DNA from: Litorimonas sp964352855
GTDB taxonomy: Bacteria; Pseudomonadota; Alphaproteobacteria; Caulobacterales; Maricaulaceae
DNA length: 64,000 nt
Direction of reading: 5' to 3'
Assembly: GCA_964352855.1 (NCBI GenBank)
Contig: CAYGTR010000012.1
Span: 11,562 to 75,561, forward strand
Shown: piece by piece, positions 44,848-53,482 of the stretch
Numbering within the stretch: position 1 is the first letter of the stretch
How the letters are laid out: each line of letters opens with the position of its first letter
Program-made: the position numbers and the translations under genes
Notes under the pieces: generated by a model
What the model was told of the DNA's origin: nothing
The model's input: only the letters and a program-made list of their open reading frames with translations
Databases searched by the model: none

Positions 44848-45887
44848 TGTAGCTCATCAAACATATCTAGAACCACCTCATCGGATTCTTGCGGCAGGCA
44901 ATGCCCTGTTCCCGGATAAGTTTTATGATAACAAATCGGCAAATTATTGTCGCAAGCTTTTATATTTGTTTCCGTTGAAACAAAATCATCTACTTCTGCA
45001 GAAGCTATAAAAACAGGGATTTCAATCGCCTCTAAATAGCCCAGCTCTCTGATATAGAGGCTACTCTCGAAAAATTCAGCACCCCATTGATTGGTCACAT
45101 CACCGACACGCTCACTCGGATTTTTAGTAAATATAGCATCGCGCAAGTAAAGACGCTTCGGGTTAGAGCTACAATATTCGATACCTGCAATTGTATAGTC
45201 CTCAACGGAGGGTTTCCAATTATCACCGCCCGGAACATAACGATTACCTTTACCCATTTTACGCATGAAATCCATTACGCCTAAGGCTTGGCTAAATGAC
45301 ATATCCCCCGCTTTAGGTTCAATTGCTGGGGCAACTAGAAATAATCCATCAAAAATATTTGGGTAATCGCCTGCTGTTCGCAAAGCGACATGCCCGCCAA
45401 ATGAAATTGCCATAGGCACTATTTTTCTATCAGTCTCGAATTTTTGAGACTCAATAAAAGCGGCAATATCCTCAGCGTATATACTAAAGTCTTCGACCCA
45501 AAGCCGTTCAGGTTGTTTAGGAAAATATCTGTCCGAGCCACCCTGCCCGCGTAAATCAACACCGATAACGTGGAACCCACGCTTAGCAAGAAGATCTGCA
45601 TGTTCCCCGTACATTTTTACTGTCGCCGTATAACCCGGAATAATAATGACCGTTATATCTGCTGTGCCTCGGTTACCTGTCTCTCCCCATCGCAGTTTTG
45701 TTCCGTCCTCCGTTGTGAAACTATTCCAGGCCCAATCTGACGGCATCGGCGGAACAACAAATTTATCAACTTGTGCTTGATATGCCTCACTCACCTGAAA
45801 TGCTTTGTAAGCTTTTTGAGGCCAGAATAAAAATGCTGCGAATATCAGCGCAAGGCCGAAAACTATGAAGAGTATTATCTTACGCAT
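44826..45887 (-). CDS. Membrane-anchored alpha/beta hydrolase (lysophospholipase-like)
   Basis: About 353 residues from ATG 45887. N-terminal membrane segment IILFIVFGLALIFAAFLFW, then an alpha/beta-hydrolase fold: oxyanion segment IIPGYTAT, GVDLRGQGGSD, nucleophile elbow MAISFGGHVA, Asp in ASAEVDDFVS, His in GTGHCLPQ. The elbow has Ala where a Gly usually begins GxSxG. Upstream in-frame ATGs at 45893 and 45899 are also possible. Overlaps the GST gene by eight bases. Substrate unknown. Confidence 0.82.
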   Translation of the reverse strand: MRKIILFIVFGLALIFAAFLFWPQKAYKAFQVSEAYQAQVDKFVVPPMPSDWAWNSFTTEDGTKLRWGETGNRGTADITVIIIPGYTATVKMYGEHADLLAKRGFHVIGVDLRGQGGSDRYFPKQPERLWVEDFSIYAEDIAAFIESQKFETDRKIVPMAISFGGHVALRTAGDYPNIFDGLFLVAPAIEPKAGDMSFSQALGVMDFMRKMGKGNRYVPGGDNWKPSVEDYTIAGIEYCSSNPKRLYLRDAIFTKNPSERVGDVTNQWGAEFFESSLYIRELGYLEAIEIPVFIASAEVDDFVSTETNIKACDNNLPICYHKTYPGTGHCLPQESDEVVLDMFDELQSLIERL

Positions 45888-46479
45888 CGTCATATCCATA
45901 AGTCGCTTGATAGTGTTCGTTTGCGGTAAAAGTAGCATGCCATAACGCAAGTTTTGGTGCTCGAACCTGCCAGTTTAAATGCCCCGCCCTAAATGTTGCG
46001 TAATCCAGTGCCATAATGATGGCGAGATTACCATAAGTCCAAGGCTCGCCAAGCCACTCGTGAATACGGTTTAACGTCTCGATACTATTTATTATCGCCG
46101 ATTCATGGCGTTTGATCATATCGTCCCAGTGAAGCTCTTTGGGCCGCACAATTTCATAACGATAATTATAAACCGCGTCCGCAAGTCCATCACCCAAAGC
46201 ATGTTGCCACATATTGAGGTAACGCGAATGACCCTCGCTCGGCAAAATCTTATTTCCACTCAAGCTATCCAGATACTCGCAGATAACGGGGCTATCGAAA
46301 AGATACTGACCAGGCTGCCATTCCAAAGCGGGGATTTTGCCAAGCGGATTATCGCCGGCTTTATAGCCATTCGCACCATCTTTATCGGGTTGTATCTCTT
46401 CTACTTCAATATTGTGAAGCCGCGCCAAAATCATAGCTTTGCGGGCATAGGGAGACATCGGGTGGCAAATGAGTTTCAT
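45880..46479 (-). CDS. Glutathione S-transferase family protein
   Basis: 199 residues from ATG 46479 (a GTG five codons upstream is in frame). Thioredoxin-like N-domain: KLICHPMSPYARKAMIL, NPLGKIPALE, and the gamma-glutamyl contact DSPVICEYLD. Helical C-domain follows. Likely acts with glutathione on an electrophile; substrate not predictable. Cotranscribed with the hydrolase through the overlap. Confidence 0.9.
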   Translation of the reverse strand: MKLICHPMSPYARKAMILARLHNIEVEEIQPDKDGANGYKAGDNPLGKIPALEWQPGQYLFDSPVICEYLDSLSGNKILPSEGHSRYLNMWQHALGDGLADAVYNYRYEIVRPKELHWDDMIKRHESAIINSIETLNRIHEWLGEPWTYGNLAIIMALDYATFRAGHLNWQVRAPKLALWHATFTANEHYQATYGYDDA

Positions 46480-46504
46480 AGTTTGACGTAACACATCTGT
46501 AGAT

Positions 46505-46536
46505 AAAAAAAAGACAGGTCTGTTACCAGACCCGTC
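46505..46536 (-). terminator. Strong intrinsic terminator after the large envelope protein
   Basis: On the minus strand GACGGGTCTG pairs with CAGACCTGTC (one G-U pair) over a GTAA tetraloop, followed by eight T. It starts four bases after the stop codon. The best terminator in the window. Confidence 0.92.
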
Positions 46537-46539
46537 AAG

Positions 46540-49500
46540 TTATGGTGGTGCAACCCCGCCTTGGGTTTGCACACTGGTAAAACTTTCATCTGGAGGCATG
46601 GGTTCGGGCTCTTTGCCTTCAACGCTAAGCACCCGCTTTTTCTTGATGACCGCGATGTTTCGTCGTCCCATTAAGTTTGGTAGGTCTGAAATATCTAATT
46701 CATAGCCTTCTCCGCCTTCTATCAAGGCCTTGGGGTTTGGCTTCACCGAGACGGTGTAAGTGCCGGGCGGGAGATCATCGAAAGCATATTGTCCAAATGT
46801 CGATGTGTAAGTCGTACGACTTTCATTTTCATTTTTATTTTTAAGAACAAGTGTTGCACCCTCAATACGTTCTTCGCCGCGGGTAAATTCACCGTCTTTA
46901 TTATCGTCAATATAAGCAAAGCCGGTAATCTGTCCGCGTTGATGAATCGGCAGAGCGACAGAGCTGATTTGTCCGTCTGCAATCGTGACGCGAGACTTTG
47001 CTTGCGTCGATAAATCAAACCCGAGAGGTAAGCTACGTGCATCGATTTGGACTTCGTAAAGCCCTGCTTTAATATTTTGGATCGTATAAAAACCGTTCGC
47101 ATCTGTACGTAAAGCCAGACGCGTCTCTTTGATTTTAACAGGAATGCCGGGCAGCCCTCTTTCTTCGGGTTGGCGAATGTTATCTCTATTCTCGTCCAAG
47201 AAGACTTGGCCTTTTAAAACGCCCATACCGTCTTTTGTCTGAGTATAGCGGCGTTTTTCATTGAAATCGAAACGGCCATCCAAAACTAAACCAACACGGT
47301 GATCACCTTTCAAATTATTCCGATAGGCGAGCCCTAATGACATATTCTTACCGAGCCTCACCTTACGCCCATAAGACAAAGAGAAAAATTGATCGCTTTG
47401 TGAACCTTGGTTGGAAGAGATAGATTGTAAAATGCCGAGGCTAGCCGTTACGCGGTTTTCTTCACCGAATAAGTCACCAGATTGAAAACCGGCCGTCAAG
47501 CCGCCCCTGACTGAGGTGCCGGATTGATCAGACCAAAGGGCTGAGACGGAAGGTGCACCTGATAATGTCGCATTTTTAGGAAGTGGAACCTCATAAGACT
47601 GCAAATTTGCAGTTAGCGCGAGACGATTATTCGCCTCTTCACCTTTTAATTTACCATATTCGTATTGGCCTCTGACGGTCACTCCTTTGATGCGTGCAAA
47701 AGAGCTTATGGAGAGTTGTTGCCCAGAGACATCTAATGAACGGTCATTCTTCACATTCGTATCAAATATGCGCCCAGACGCATTAATATTGATACCTCTA
47801 TCACCAATCGCAGCCCCTAGACCCATCGAAATTTGGTGGGTTCTACTCTCTTGCATTCCGGATTGTGTAACACCTGTTTTTGCCATTTCAACATTGAGGA
47901 CAGCAGACGGATTACGAATGAGACCCGTGCGGATATCAGGCGAATAGCGTGCCCCGATACCTAGGTTTACAAAATCTAGGCCTTCACTTTTAATCTGCTC
48001 AATACGATTGTTTTGCGCTTCACGCTCAATCTCTGTCAGATCGTCTTGCTCCTCAAGCGCGAGGGTTGTCCGTGTGAATTCAACACCGTCATATTGAATA
48101 TTCGCATCAAGTCTTAAGTCGTCACTCATTTCATATTGTGTGCGACCCCCAATACGTAGATCAATCGATTTTTCACGGGTCGGCCCGCTGAAGTAACCTG
48201 CATCTGCTTGCGCATCCCACTGTATTTTTTTATTATTTGTTCGCCCAAGGTTGCCTGATATTGCTGACAAAACAAGTTTCTGATCATCAGTTAGATTGTC
48301 CTTTGCAAAAGCCGCACCAGCTTCCCAACCGTCGCGGTCTGCATAACGTACGCCGCCGGCAAACCCACCAAAGGTTTGGCGGCTTTGGTCATCGCTTATA
48401 CGTTTGCTGCCTCTCATGGGTGCACCTGCGGCGACGGCCCAGCGCCCCTTTTCAGTGACTTTATGTGCAGCTACACCGCGAATACGCTGTAAACCTAGAC
48501 CGTCTAATTCCCTCAGATCTGTTGCATAATCACCCACACTGCCTCTAGTTCCGTTTAGATGCGCGAAATCAAAACTTAACCACGCCGGTTCCAATTCAGC
48601 GCCTGTCGTCGGCAAATCCGGTATTTCATATCGCAAACGACCATTATAGGCACCGGCATGGGAATCCAGAGTGACCGTATTGAGTGAATCCGGGCTCAGG
48701 TGAAACGAAAGAGATTCTGGTGTGAATTTTGTACCTTTGGCTAAATCATCCACCCGTTCACCCGGTTCAACGGCACCGGATAAGCGATCATCCAGGTTAA
48801 TATCAATGCGGGAAGAGCCGCCTTCAACTTTTACATGCGTCCCAGTCAGGGCTTCCAAAGCACTGACCGGCAGTAAGAGGTTGATAGGATCGATATATGA
48901 GACGTCTTTAGCTATACCGAATGGTGCATCGCGGAGTTTGATCAGGCCCGTGTCTAAATTTAATGATAAAACAGCACTGTCTTGGGCACGTTTTACGCGA
49001 AGGACCGAACCGCCTTCCAACAGAGTCAGCGTATGACCTAACTCCTCTGCAATGGGCCGTATCGGCAAAAGGAGCACAGGGCCAACAGATTTTGCTTGAA
49101 CGGAGAGATCACGTAGAGGAAAATCATTCACATAGATATCAAAACCGGTCGCGACGCGAAGGCGAGGATCAAGTGTAAACGCCAATTCGTTGTTTTCACT
49201 GTTAAATTTTGCTTTTGTGCCTGAAAGCACTGATATTGTATTTGGGGTCAAGTAGTATCCATTATCACTCACTTCACCGAAATGTTTAAGACGACCCAAA
49301 GCACGACCGTCGGCTTTGACAATCCCTGTGTCGGTGAAAAGCTCCATGACAACACCGTCTTGGCTGCGCTTTACGATTAAAGCATTCGTCTGGCTGTCAA
49401 ACTCAACAGAGTTATTGAGCTGATTAAATATAGGCACTGCGTTGACGTAGATTTGACCATCTTCCGCACGACGGACATCCGTATTGGAAAGCGTTTCGCC

Positions 49501-49704
49501 GTCCAAATTCACGATGATAGAGCTGTCTACCTCAGCAATGAGGGTTGTATTAATCCTTGGTGTTTCCAATACAATATCAGTGACAGCCGCAGCTTGCTCT
49601 TTTGGAGCAACACCTGTCGGCGAAGACGGTGTGATATCTTCGGCGAATACAGTTGAAACAGACAAAAACATAACAGAAATCGCTATAAATAACGACCTTA
49701 ACAT
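46540..49704 (-). CDS. Large exported protein: stalk-like repeats, beta-rich middle, two SdrD-like B repeats
   Basis: 1054 residues from ATG 49704. Signal peptide MLRSLFIAISVMFLSVSTVFA. Residues about 65-305 hold repeated units resembling the copper-amine-oxidase N-terminal (stalk) domain: LLPIRPIAEELGHTLTLLEG and LLPVSALEALTGTHVKVEG. Residues about 360-820 are rich in alternating, aromatic beta-strands (SLGLAYRNNLKGDHRVGLVL), suggesting an outer-membrane barrel. Residues about 828-1000 are two SdrD/Cna-B-like repeats with calcium-site segments DENRDNIRQPEE and DDNKDGEFTRGEE. A Pro-rich tail ends it. I do not recognise a characterised family; adhesin, usher-like or surface-layer exporter are possibilities. 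The small secreted protein gene lies just upstream. Confidence 0.75.
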   Translation of the reverse strand: MLRSLFIAISVMFLSVSTVFAEDITPSSPTGVAPKEQAAAVTDIVLETPRINTTLIAEVDSSIIVNLDGETLSNTDVRRAEDGQIYVNAVPIFNQLNNSVEFDSQTNALIVKRSQDGVVMELFTDTGIVKADGRALGRLKHFGEVSDNGYYLTPNTISVLSGTKAKFNSENNELAFTLDPRLRVATGFDIYVNDFPLRDLSVQAKSVGPVLLLPIRPIAEELGHTLTLLEGGSVLRVKRAQDSAVLSLNLDTGLIKLRDAPFGIAKDVSYIDPINLLLPVSALEALTGTHVKVEGGSSRIDINLDDRLSGAVEPGERVDDLAKGTKFTPESLSFHLSPDSLNTVTLDSHAGAYNGRLRYEIPDLPTTGAELEPAWLSFDFAHLNGTRGSVGDYATDLRELDGLGLQRIRGVAAHKVTEKGRWAVAAGAPMRGSKRISDDQSRQTFGGFAGGVRYADRDGWEAGAAFAKDNLTDDQKLVLSAISGNLGRTNNKKIQWDAQADAGYFSGPTREKSIDLRIGGRTQYEMSDDLRLDANIQYDGVEFTRTTLALEEQDDLTEIEREAQNNRIEQIKSEGLDFVNLGIGARYSPDIRTGLIRNPSAVLNVEMAKTGVTQSGMQESRTHQISMGLGAAIGDRGININASGRIFDTNVKNDRSLDVSGQQLSISSFARIKGVTVRGQYEYGKLKGEEANNRLALTANLQSYEVPLPKNATLSGAPSVSALWSDQSGTSVRGGLTAGFQSGDLFGEENRVTASLGILQSISSNQGSQSDQFFSLSYGRKVRLGKNMSLGLAYRNNLKGDHRVGLVLDGRFDFNEKRRYTQTKDGMGVLKGQVFLDENRDNIRQPEERGLPGIPVKIKETRLALRTDANGFYTIQNIKAGLYEVQIDARSLPLGFDLSTQAKSRVTIADGQISSVALPIHQRGQITGFAYIDDNKDGEFTRGEERIEGATLVLKNKNENESRTTYTSTFGQYAFDDLPPGTYTVSVKPNPKALIEGGEGYELDISDLPNLMGRRNIAVIKKKRVLSVEGKEPEPMPPDESFTSVQTQGGVAPP

Positions 49705-49730
49705 ACTGAATATATTTGATTTATATGTCC

Positions 49731-50171
49731 CTAGCACTCCGGAAGCTCCGTGCGCTGGCGACAGGTCGTATTCCCGGAACAAGTCGTTGTGACTTGAACA
49801 GGAATTGGCGACCAGCCACCGCGAACGGAGCTGTAAACATCAACGGAAGGGATGGGTGTCGCCAAATCAAAACGAAACTGCTGTTGCAGTCTAATCTGGC
49901 GTGAACCCAAAGAGACGGTCTCTGACATCATTTTTGACGTCAAAAGGCCTACAGAGCCTATTTTTTCGGCCTTATCTCGATTTTCGATAGGAATAGGCCT
50001 CAGGCACTCGCCTGTTACCCACCAAGCTTTTTGAGCCTGTTTATTGACGATAAAGGCGGTATCACCACCAATAACGTCCAGATGAACGACATCATCAGCC
50101 GCAAGGGCTTCTACTCCTGTGCCGACGATGCTGCCGATCACAAACAGAGATGTGAGAACACATAGTCTCAT
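49731..50171 (-). CDS. Small secreted cysteine-containing protein, unknown function
   Basis: 146 residues from ATG 50171 (GTG at 50180 is an alternative). Signal peptide MRLCVLTSLFVIGSIVGTGVEALA. The mature part has one early Cys (TGECLRP) and three near the C-terminus (TTCSGNTTCRQR, LPEC), likely disulfide-bonded in the periplasm. No family recognised. It ends 27 bp before the large envelope protein, so the two are probably an operon and may be partners, such as a subunit or chaperone with its outer-membrane component. That is inference. Confidence 0.7.
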   Translation of the reverse strand: MRLCVLTSLFVIGSIVGTGVEALAADDVVHLDVIGGDTAFIVNKQAQKAWWVTGECLRPIPIENRDKAEKIGSVGLLTSKMMSETVSLGSRQIRLQQQFRFDLATPIPSVDVYSSVRGGWSPIPVQVTTTCSGNTTCRQRTELPEC

Positions 50172-50373
50172 CTCGCTCACTTTTTTACCAATTCACACCA
50201 TAATTACGGTCTAACGCCGCGTTTATGAGACAACGTATAAGCGAATAGGGTTTAAATCAGGTTGAGGCCGTATTAGCCATAATCGCCCTTTTTGTGAGGA
50301 ATAGCGTAGACAAAAGTTAATGAGGTGCAGAAAAATCTATCCAAAGGCGTAAAAGTCTACTTAAAGCAGATAG

Positions 50374-51954
50374 TTATTCCCACTCAATCGTTCCCGGGGG
50401 TTTAGAGGTTACATCATAAACGACGCGGTTGACGCCGCGGACTTCGTTGATGATCCGTGTGGCTGTTTCACCAAGAAAATCATGGCTATACGGGTAGTAA
50501 TCAGCCGTCATACCGTCTGTTGATGTGACGGCACGAAGCGCTAAAACATAGTCATAGGTGCGTCCGTCGCCCATGACGCCTACAGTTTTGACAGGTAAAA
50601 TCACTGCAAAAGCTTGCCATATATCATTGTAAAGGTTGTGTTTTCTTATTTGATCAAGGTAAATAGCATCCGCTTCACGCAATATGTCTAATCTTTCTCT
50701 GGTAATTTCACCGGGACATCGAATAGCAAGGCCCGGACCCGGGAATGGGTGACGTGCGACGAAGTCTTCGTGGAGTCCTAATTCCCGCCCCAAAGCCCTG
50801 ACTTCGTCCTTGAACAACTCACGCAGAGGTTCAACCAGTTCTAAATCCATGCGTTCCGGCAGACCGCCCACATTATGGTGGGATTTAATGGTGACAGACG
50901 GGCCACCATCAAATGAAACGCTTTCGATCACATCAGGGTAAAGTGTACCTTGTGCGAGAAATTTCGCCCCTCCAATACTCTTGGCTTCACGTTCAAATAT
51001 ATCAATGAAGGTTCCCCCAATAATTTTGCGTTTTCGCTCAGGATCGCTGACACCTTCCAATAACCCGAGGAATTCATCCCCCGCATCAACGTGAATTAGG
51101 TTGATGTCGTAGTGATCACGGAAGAGTGAGGTCACCTGTTCGCTTTCGCCTTTACGCATCATACCTGTATCGACGTAGACACAGGTCAATTGGTCGCCGA
51201 TCGCTTCATGTATAAGAATTGCGGCAACTGAGCTGTCTACACCGCCTGAAAGTCCGCAAATCACCTTACCATCGCCGACTTGAGCTTGTATAGCGGCAAT
51301 CATCTCGTCTTTAAAGGCGGCCATTGTCCAATCGCCTTTAAATTTAGCGATGTTGTGGGTGAAATTTCGAAGCATTTTTGCCCCGTTTTGCGTGTGCATC
51401 ACCTCAGGATGAAATTGCACACCGTAGAATTTACGGGCCTCATCAGCAATAGCAGCATAGGGTGCGTTAGGTGATCTTCCAATGATTTCAAAACCTTCAG
51501 GGATTTTATTAACGCGATCACCATGAGACATCCAAACGCGTTCTTTGTCTCCGACACTTGCCAAGCCATCAAATAAGGGATTGCTGCCTGTGATTTCTAA
51601 ATCGGCGCGACCAAATTCCTGCTCATCAGAGACCTCAACAGCCCCCCCGAGTTGCGCACACATTGTCTGCTGACCATAACAAATACCCAGAACGGGTACA
51701 CCCAATGACCAAATAGCCTCATCAGCACGCGGCGTGCCTGTGCCAATCACGCTGCTGGGACCGCCTGAAAGGATGATCGCTTTGGGAGAAAACTTATTCA
51801 AAAGAGCGGCGTCGACCCGGTTATAGGGATGAACTTCGCTGTAAACACCACTTTCACGCACGCGCCGGGCAATGAGCTTTGTCACTTGAGAGCCAAAATC
51901 AACGATCAACAATTGCTCATGCTGACCGACAATTTTCTCATGCGTGTCCGTCAT
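50374..51954 (-). CDS. guaA: GMP synthase (glutamine-hydrolysing)
   Basis: Converts XMP to GMP. The start is ATG 51954 (MTDTHEK), giving 526 residues; a longer frame upstream lies inside rsmB. Class I amidotransferase: LLIVDFGSQVTKLIARRVRE, Cys in VLGICYGQQTM, FHPEV. ATP-pyrophosphatase: GLSGGVDSSVAA. C-terminal dimerisation domain ends IEWE. ATGA overlap with rsmB. Confidence 0.97.
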   Translation of the reverse strand: MTDTHEKIVGQHEQLLIVDFGSQVTKLIARRVRESGVYSEVHPYNRVDAALLNKFSPKAIILSGGPSSVIGTGTPRADEAIWSLGVPVLGICYGQQTMCAQLGGAVEVSDEQEFGRADLEITGSNPLFDGLASVGDKERVWMSHGDRVNKIPEGFEIIGRSPNAPYAAIADEARKFYGVQFHPEVMHTQNGAKMLRNFTHNIAKFKGDWTMAAFKDEMIAAIQAQVGDGKVICGLSGGVDSSVAAILIHEAIGDQLTCVYVDTGMMRKGESEQVTSLFRDHYDINLIHVDAGDEFLGLLEGVSDPERKRKIIGGTFIDIFEREAKSIGGAKFLAQGTLYPDVIESVSFDGGPSVTIKSHHNVGGLPERMDLELVEPLRELFKDEVRALGRELGLHEDFVARHPFPGPGLAIRCPGEITRERLDILREADAIYLDQIRKHNLYNDIWQAFAVILPVKTVGVMGDGRTYDYVLALRAVTSTDGMTADYYPYSHDFLGETATRIINEVRGVNRVVYDVTSKPPGTIEWE

Positions 51955-53246
51955 TTTGTTCTCTCCATTACAGCAAAGAAGAAGCCGTCCGTATCTGTCG
52001 AAGCGGGCGTAAGGGTTAGAGTGCAGCCATCTGCGGACCAAGGCTTTGGTGCCTCGACACCGAATTTCTCTTCCCAAACTTCGCCAGCTGATAAAAGCGT
52101 GAAGTTTTCGTTTTTCTCGAGGAAGTCATAAACCTGCGCTTCGTTCTCTTCGGCCAGCATGGAACAGGTAACGTAAAAGAGAAAACCGCCTGGACGCACA
52201 AAACCCTTTGCACTATGCAAAACGGAACGCTGTTCATTATTACGGCGCTCAAGCGCTTCCTCAGATAAGCGCCATTTAGCATCGGGTTTCCGCCGCCAGG
52301 TGCCAACACCTGTACAGGGCGCATCAATTAAAACGCGATCCATTTTACCGACCAGGTCTTTTAGATTTTCTGAGGGTGGCTGCCTAACTTCTATAATAGA
52401 CGCCCCCGCCCGTTGTGCGCGTTGATAAAGGGGTGACAAGCGACGCTTATCAATATCGAAACCAAAAACTTGCCCTTGGTTTTCCATATCCGCCGCGAGC
52501 GCCAAAGACTTTCCGCCACCACCTGCACAATAATCTAAAACCTTTTCACCGGGCTTCGCATCAATCAATAAACTGACAATTTGTGAGCCTTCATCTTGGA
52601 TTTCAATGGCGCCCGTTTGATATTCGGGTTCGATTTGCACATTCGGCAAACGGCCCTCCCCGACTAAGGCTTCGGCACGAATACCAATCGGAGAAATCTT
52701 CGTCGCTTTTAATCCTTTATCTTCTAATGATTTCAAGACGGCGTCACGATTAGATTTGATCGTATTCACGCGCAAATCCAAAGGGGGGCGTGTTGTTAAA
52801 GCAGCCCCTTCTATGACGGCCTCTTCGTCGAAATTCGTTTCGAACATCGGCCATATCCATTCCGGGACGTCGGCCTTAATCCAATCCGGCGCTGAGTCGA
52901 TTTTAATAGATCCGCTCAGTTTTTCTGTTTCTTCTTTACTAAGCTTATCGGGCGCATGATCGTCGCCTTCAAAAGCGTCAACAAGCTCTTTTACACCATG
53001 GCCGCTCATAAAAACGGCAGACGCTAAGGCTAAGGCGCGCGGCATCTCACTATCCATGCGGAAGGCAAGCGAACTTTTGCAACGCAAAGCGTCATGAACA
53101 TAATTGCCTATGGCAGAACGATCTTTCGATCCTGCAAATCGGTGAGCTTTCCCCCAATCGCGCAGGGCTAAAGTTGCAGGCGTCTTACGCTCTAGAATAT
53201 CTTCCAGAACCTCGGCTGCCGCCTGTATCCGTCCCCCCAAGCGCAT
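51951..53246 (-). CDS. rsmB: RsmB/NOP2-family rRNA cytosine-5 methyltransferase
   Basis: 431 residues. SAM-binding VLDYCAGGGGKSLALAADM; the two catalytic Cys lie in DAPCTGVGTWRRKPD and VTCSMLAEEN. An N-terminal NusB-like/RNA-binding region is present but short. RsmB methylates 16S rRNA C967; related RsmF-type enzymes cannot be excluded. Lies between guaB and guaA, coupled to guaA by ATGA and to the small membrane protein by a one-base overlap. Confidence 0.88.
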   Translation of the reverse strand: MRLGGRIQAAAEVLEDILERKTPATLALRDWGKAHRFAGSKDRSAIGNYVHDALRCKSSLAFRMDSEMPRALALASAVFMSGHGVKELVDAFEGDDHAPDKLSKEETEKLSGSIKIDSAPDWIKADVPEWIWPMFETNFDEEAVIEGAALTTRPPLDLRVNTIKSNRDAVLKSLEDKGLKATKISPIGIRAEALVGEGRLPNVQIEPEYQTGAIEIQDEGSQIVSLLIDAKPGEKVLDYCAGGGGKSLALAADMENQGQVFGFDIDKRRLSPLYQRAQRAGASIIEVRQPPSENLKDLVGKMDRVLIDAPCTGVGTWRRKPDAKWRLSEEALERRNNEQRSVLHSAKGFVRPGGFLFYVTCSMLAEENEAQVYDFLEKNENFTLLSAGEVWEEKFGVEAPKPWSADGCTLTLTPASTDTDGFFFAVMERTK

Positions 53247-53473
53247 TAGTTAAGTGCCTGGATAAAGGCGAGAATAAGTATTCCTAAAAGTACTAAAGCC
53301 GAGATAAAATTGTCGCTCGCATTATGAACGTGAACAGGAAATCCGGTCTTACGATTTTCTCCTATACCGTGTTTGGCAATTCGGCTTACACCTGACCAAG
53401 ACAGCCAGAATAAAATAGTGACCGAGAGCACCACTTGAGTGAGTAGCGGTAAAAATAAGGGATTATTTTCCAT
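53246..53473 (-). CDS. Small two-span membrane protein, MAPEG-like fragment
   Basis: 75 residues. Membrane segments about 8-28 and 54-73, joined by a basic loop ending HNASDNF. The loop resembles part of MAPEG-family proteins, which are about 130 residues with four spans, so this is half-length or another family. Ten bases after the guaB stop, one-base overlap with rsmB. Function unknown. Confidence 0.6.
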   Translation of the reverse strand: MENNPLFLPLLTQVVLSVTILFWLSWSGVSRIAKHGIGENRKTGFPVHVHNASDNFISALVLLGILILAFIQALN

Positions 53474-53482
53474 GATTGCTTT

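Noticed and set aside
51955..52077. N-terminal extension of GuaA
   Set aside because: It lies inside rsmB in another frame; ATG 51954 starts the conserved GuaA sequence.
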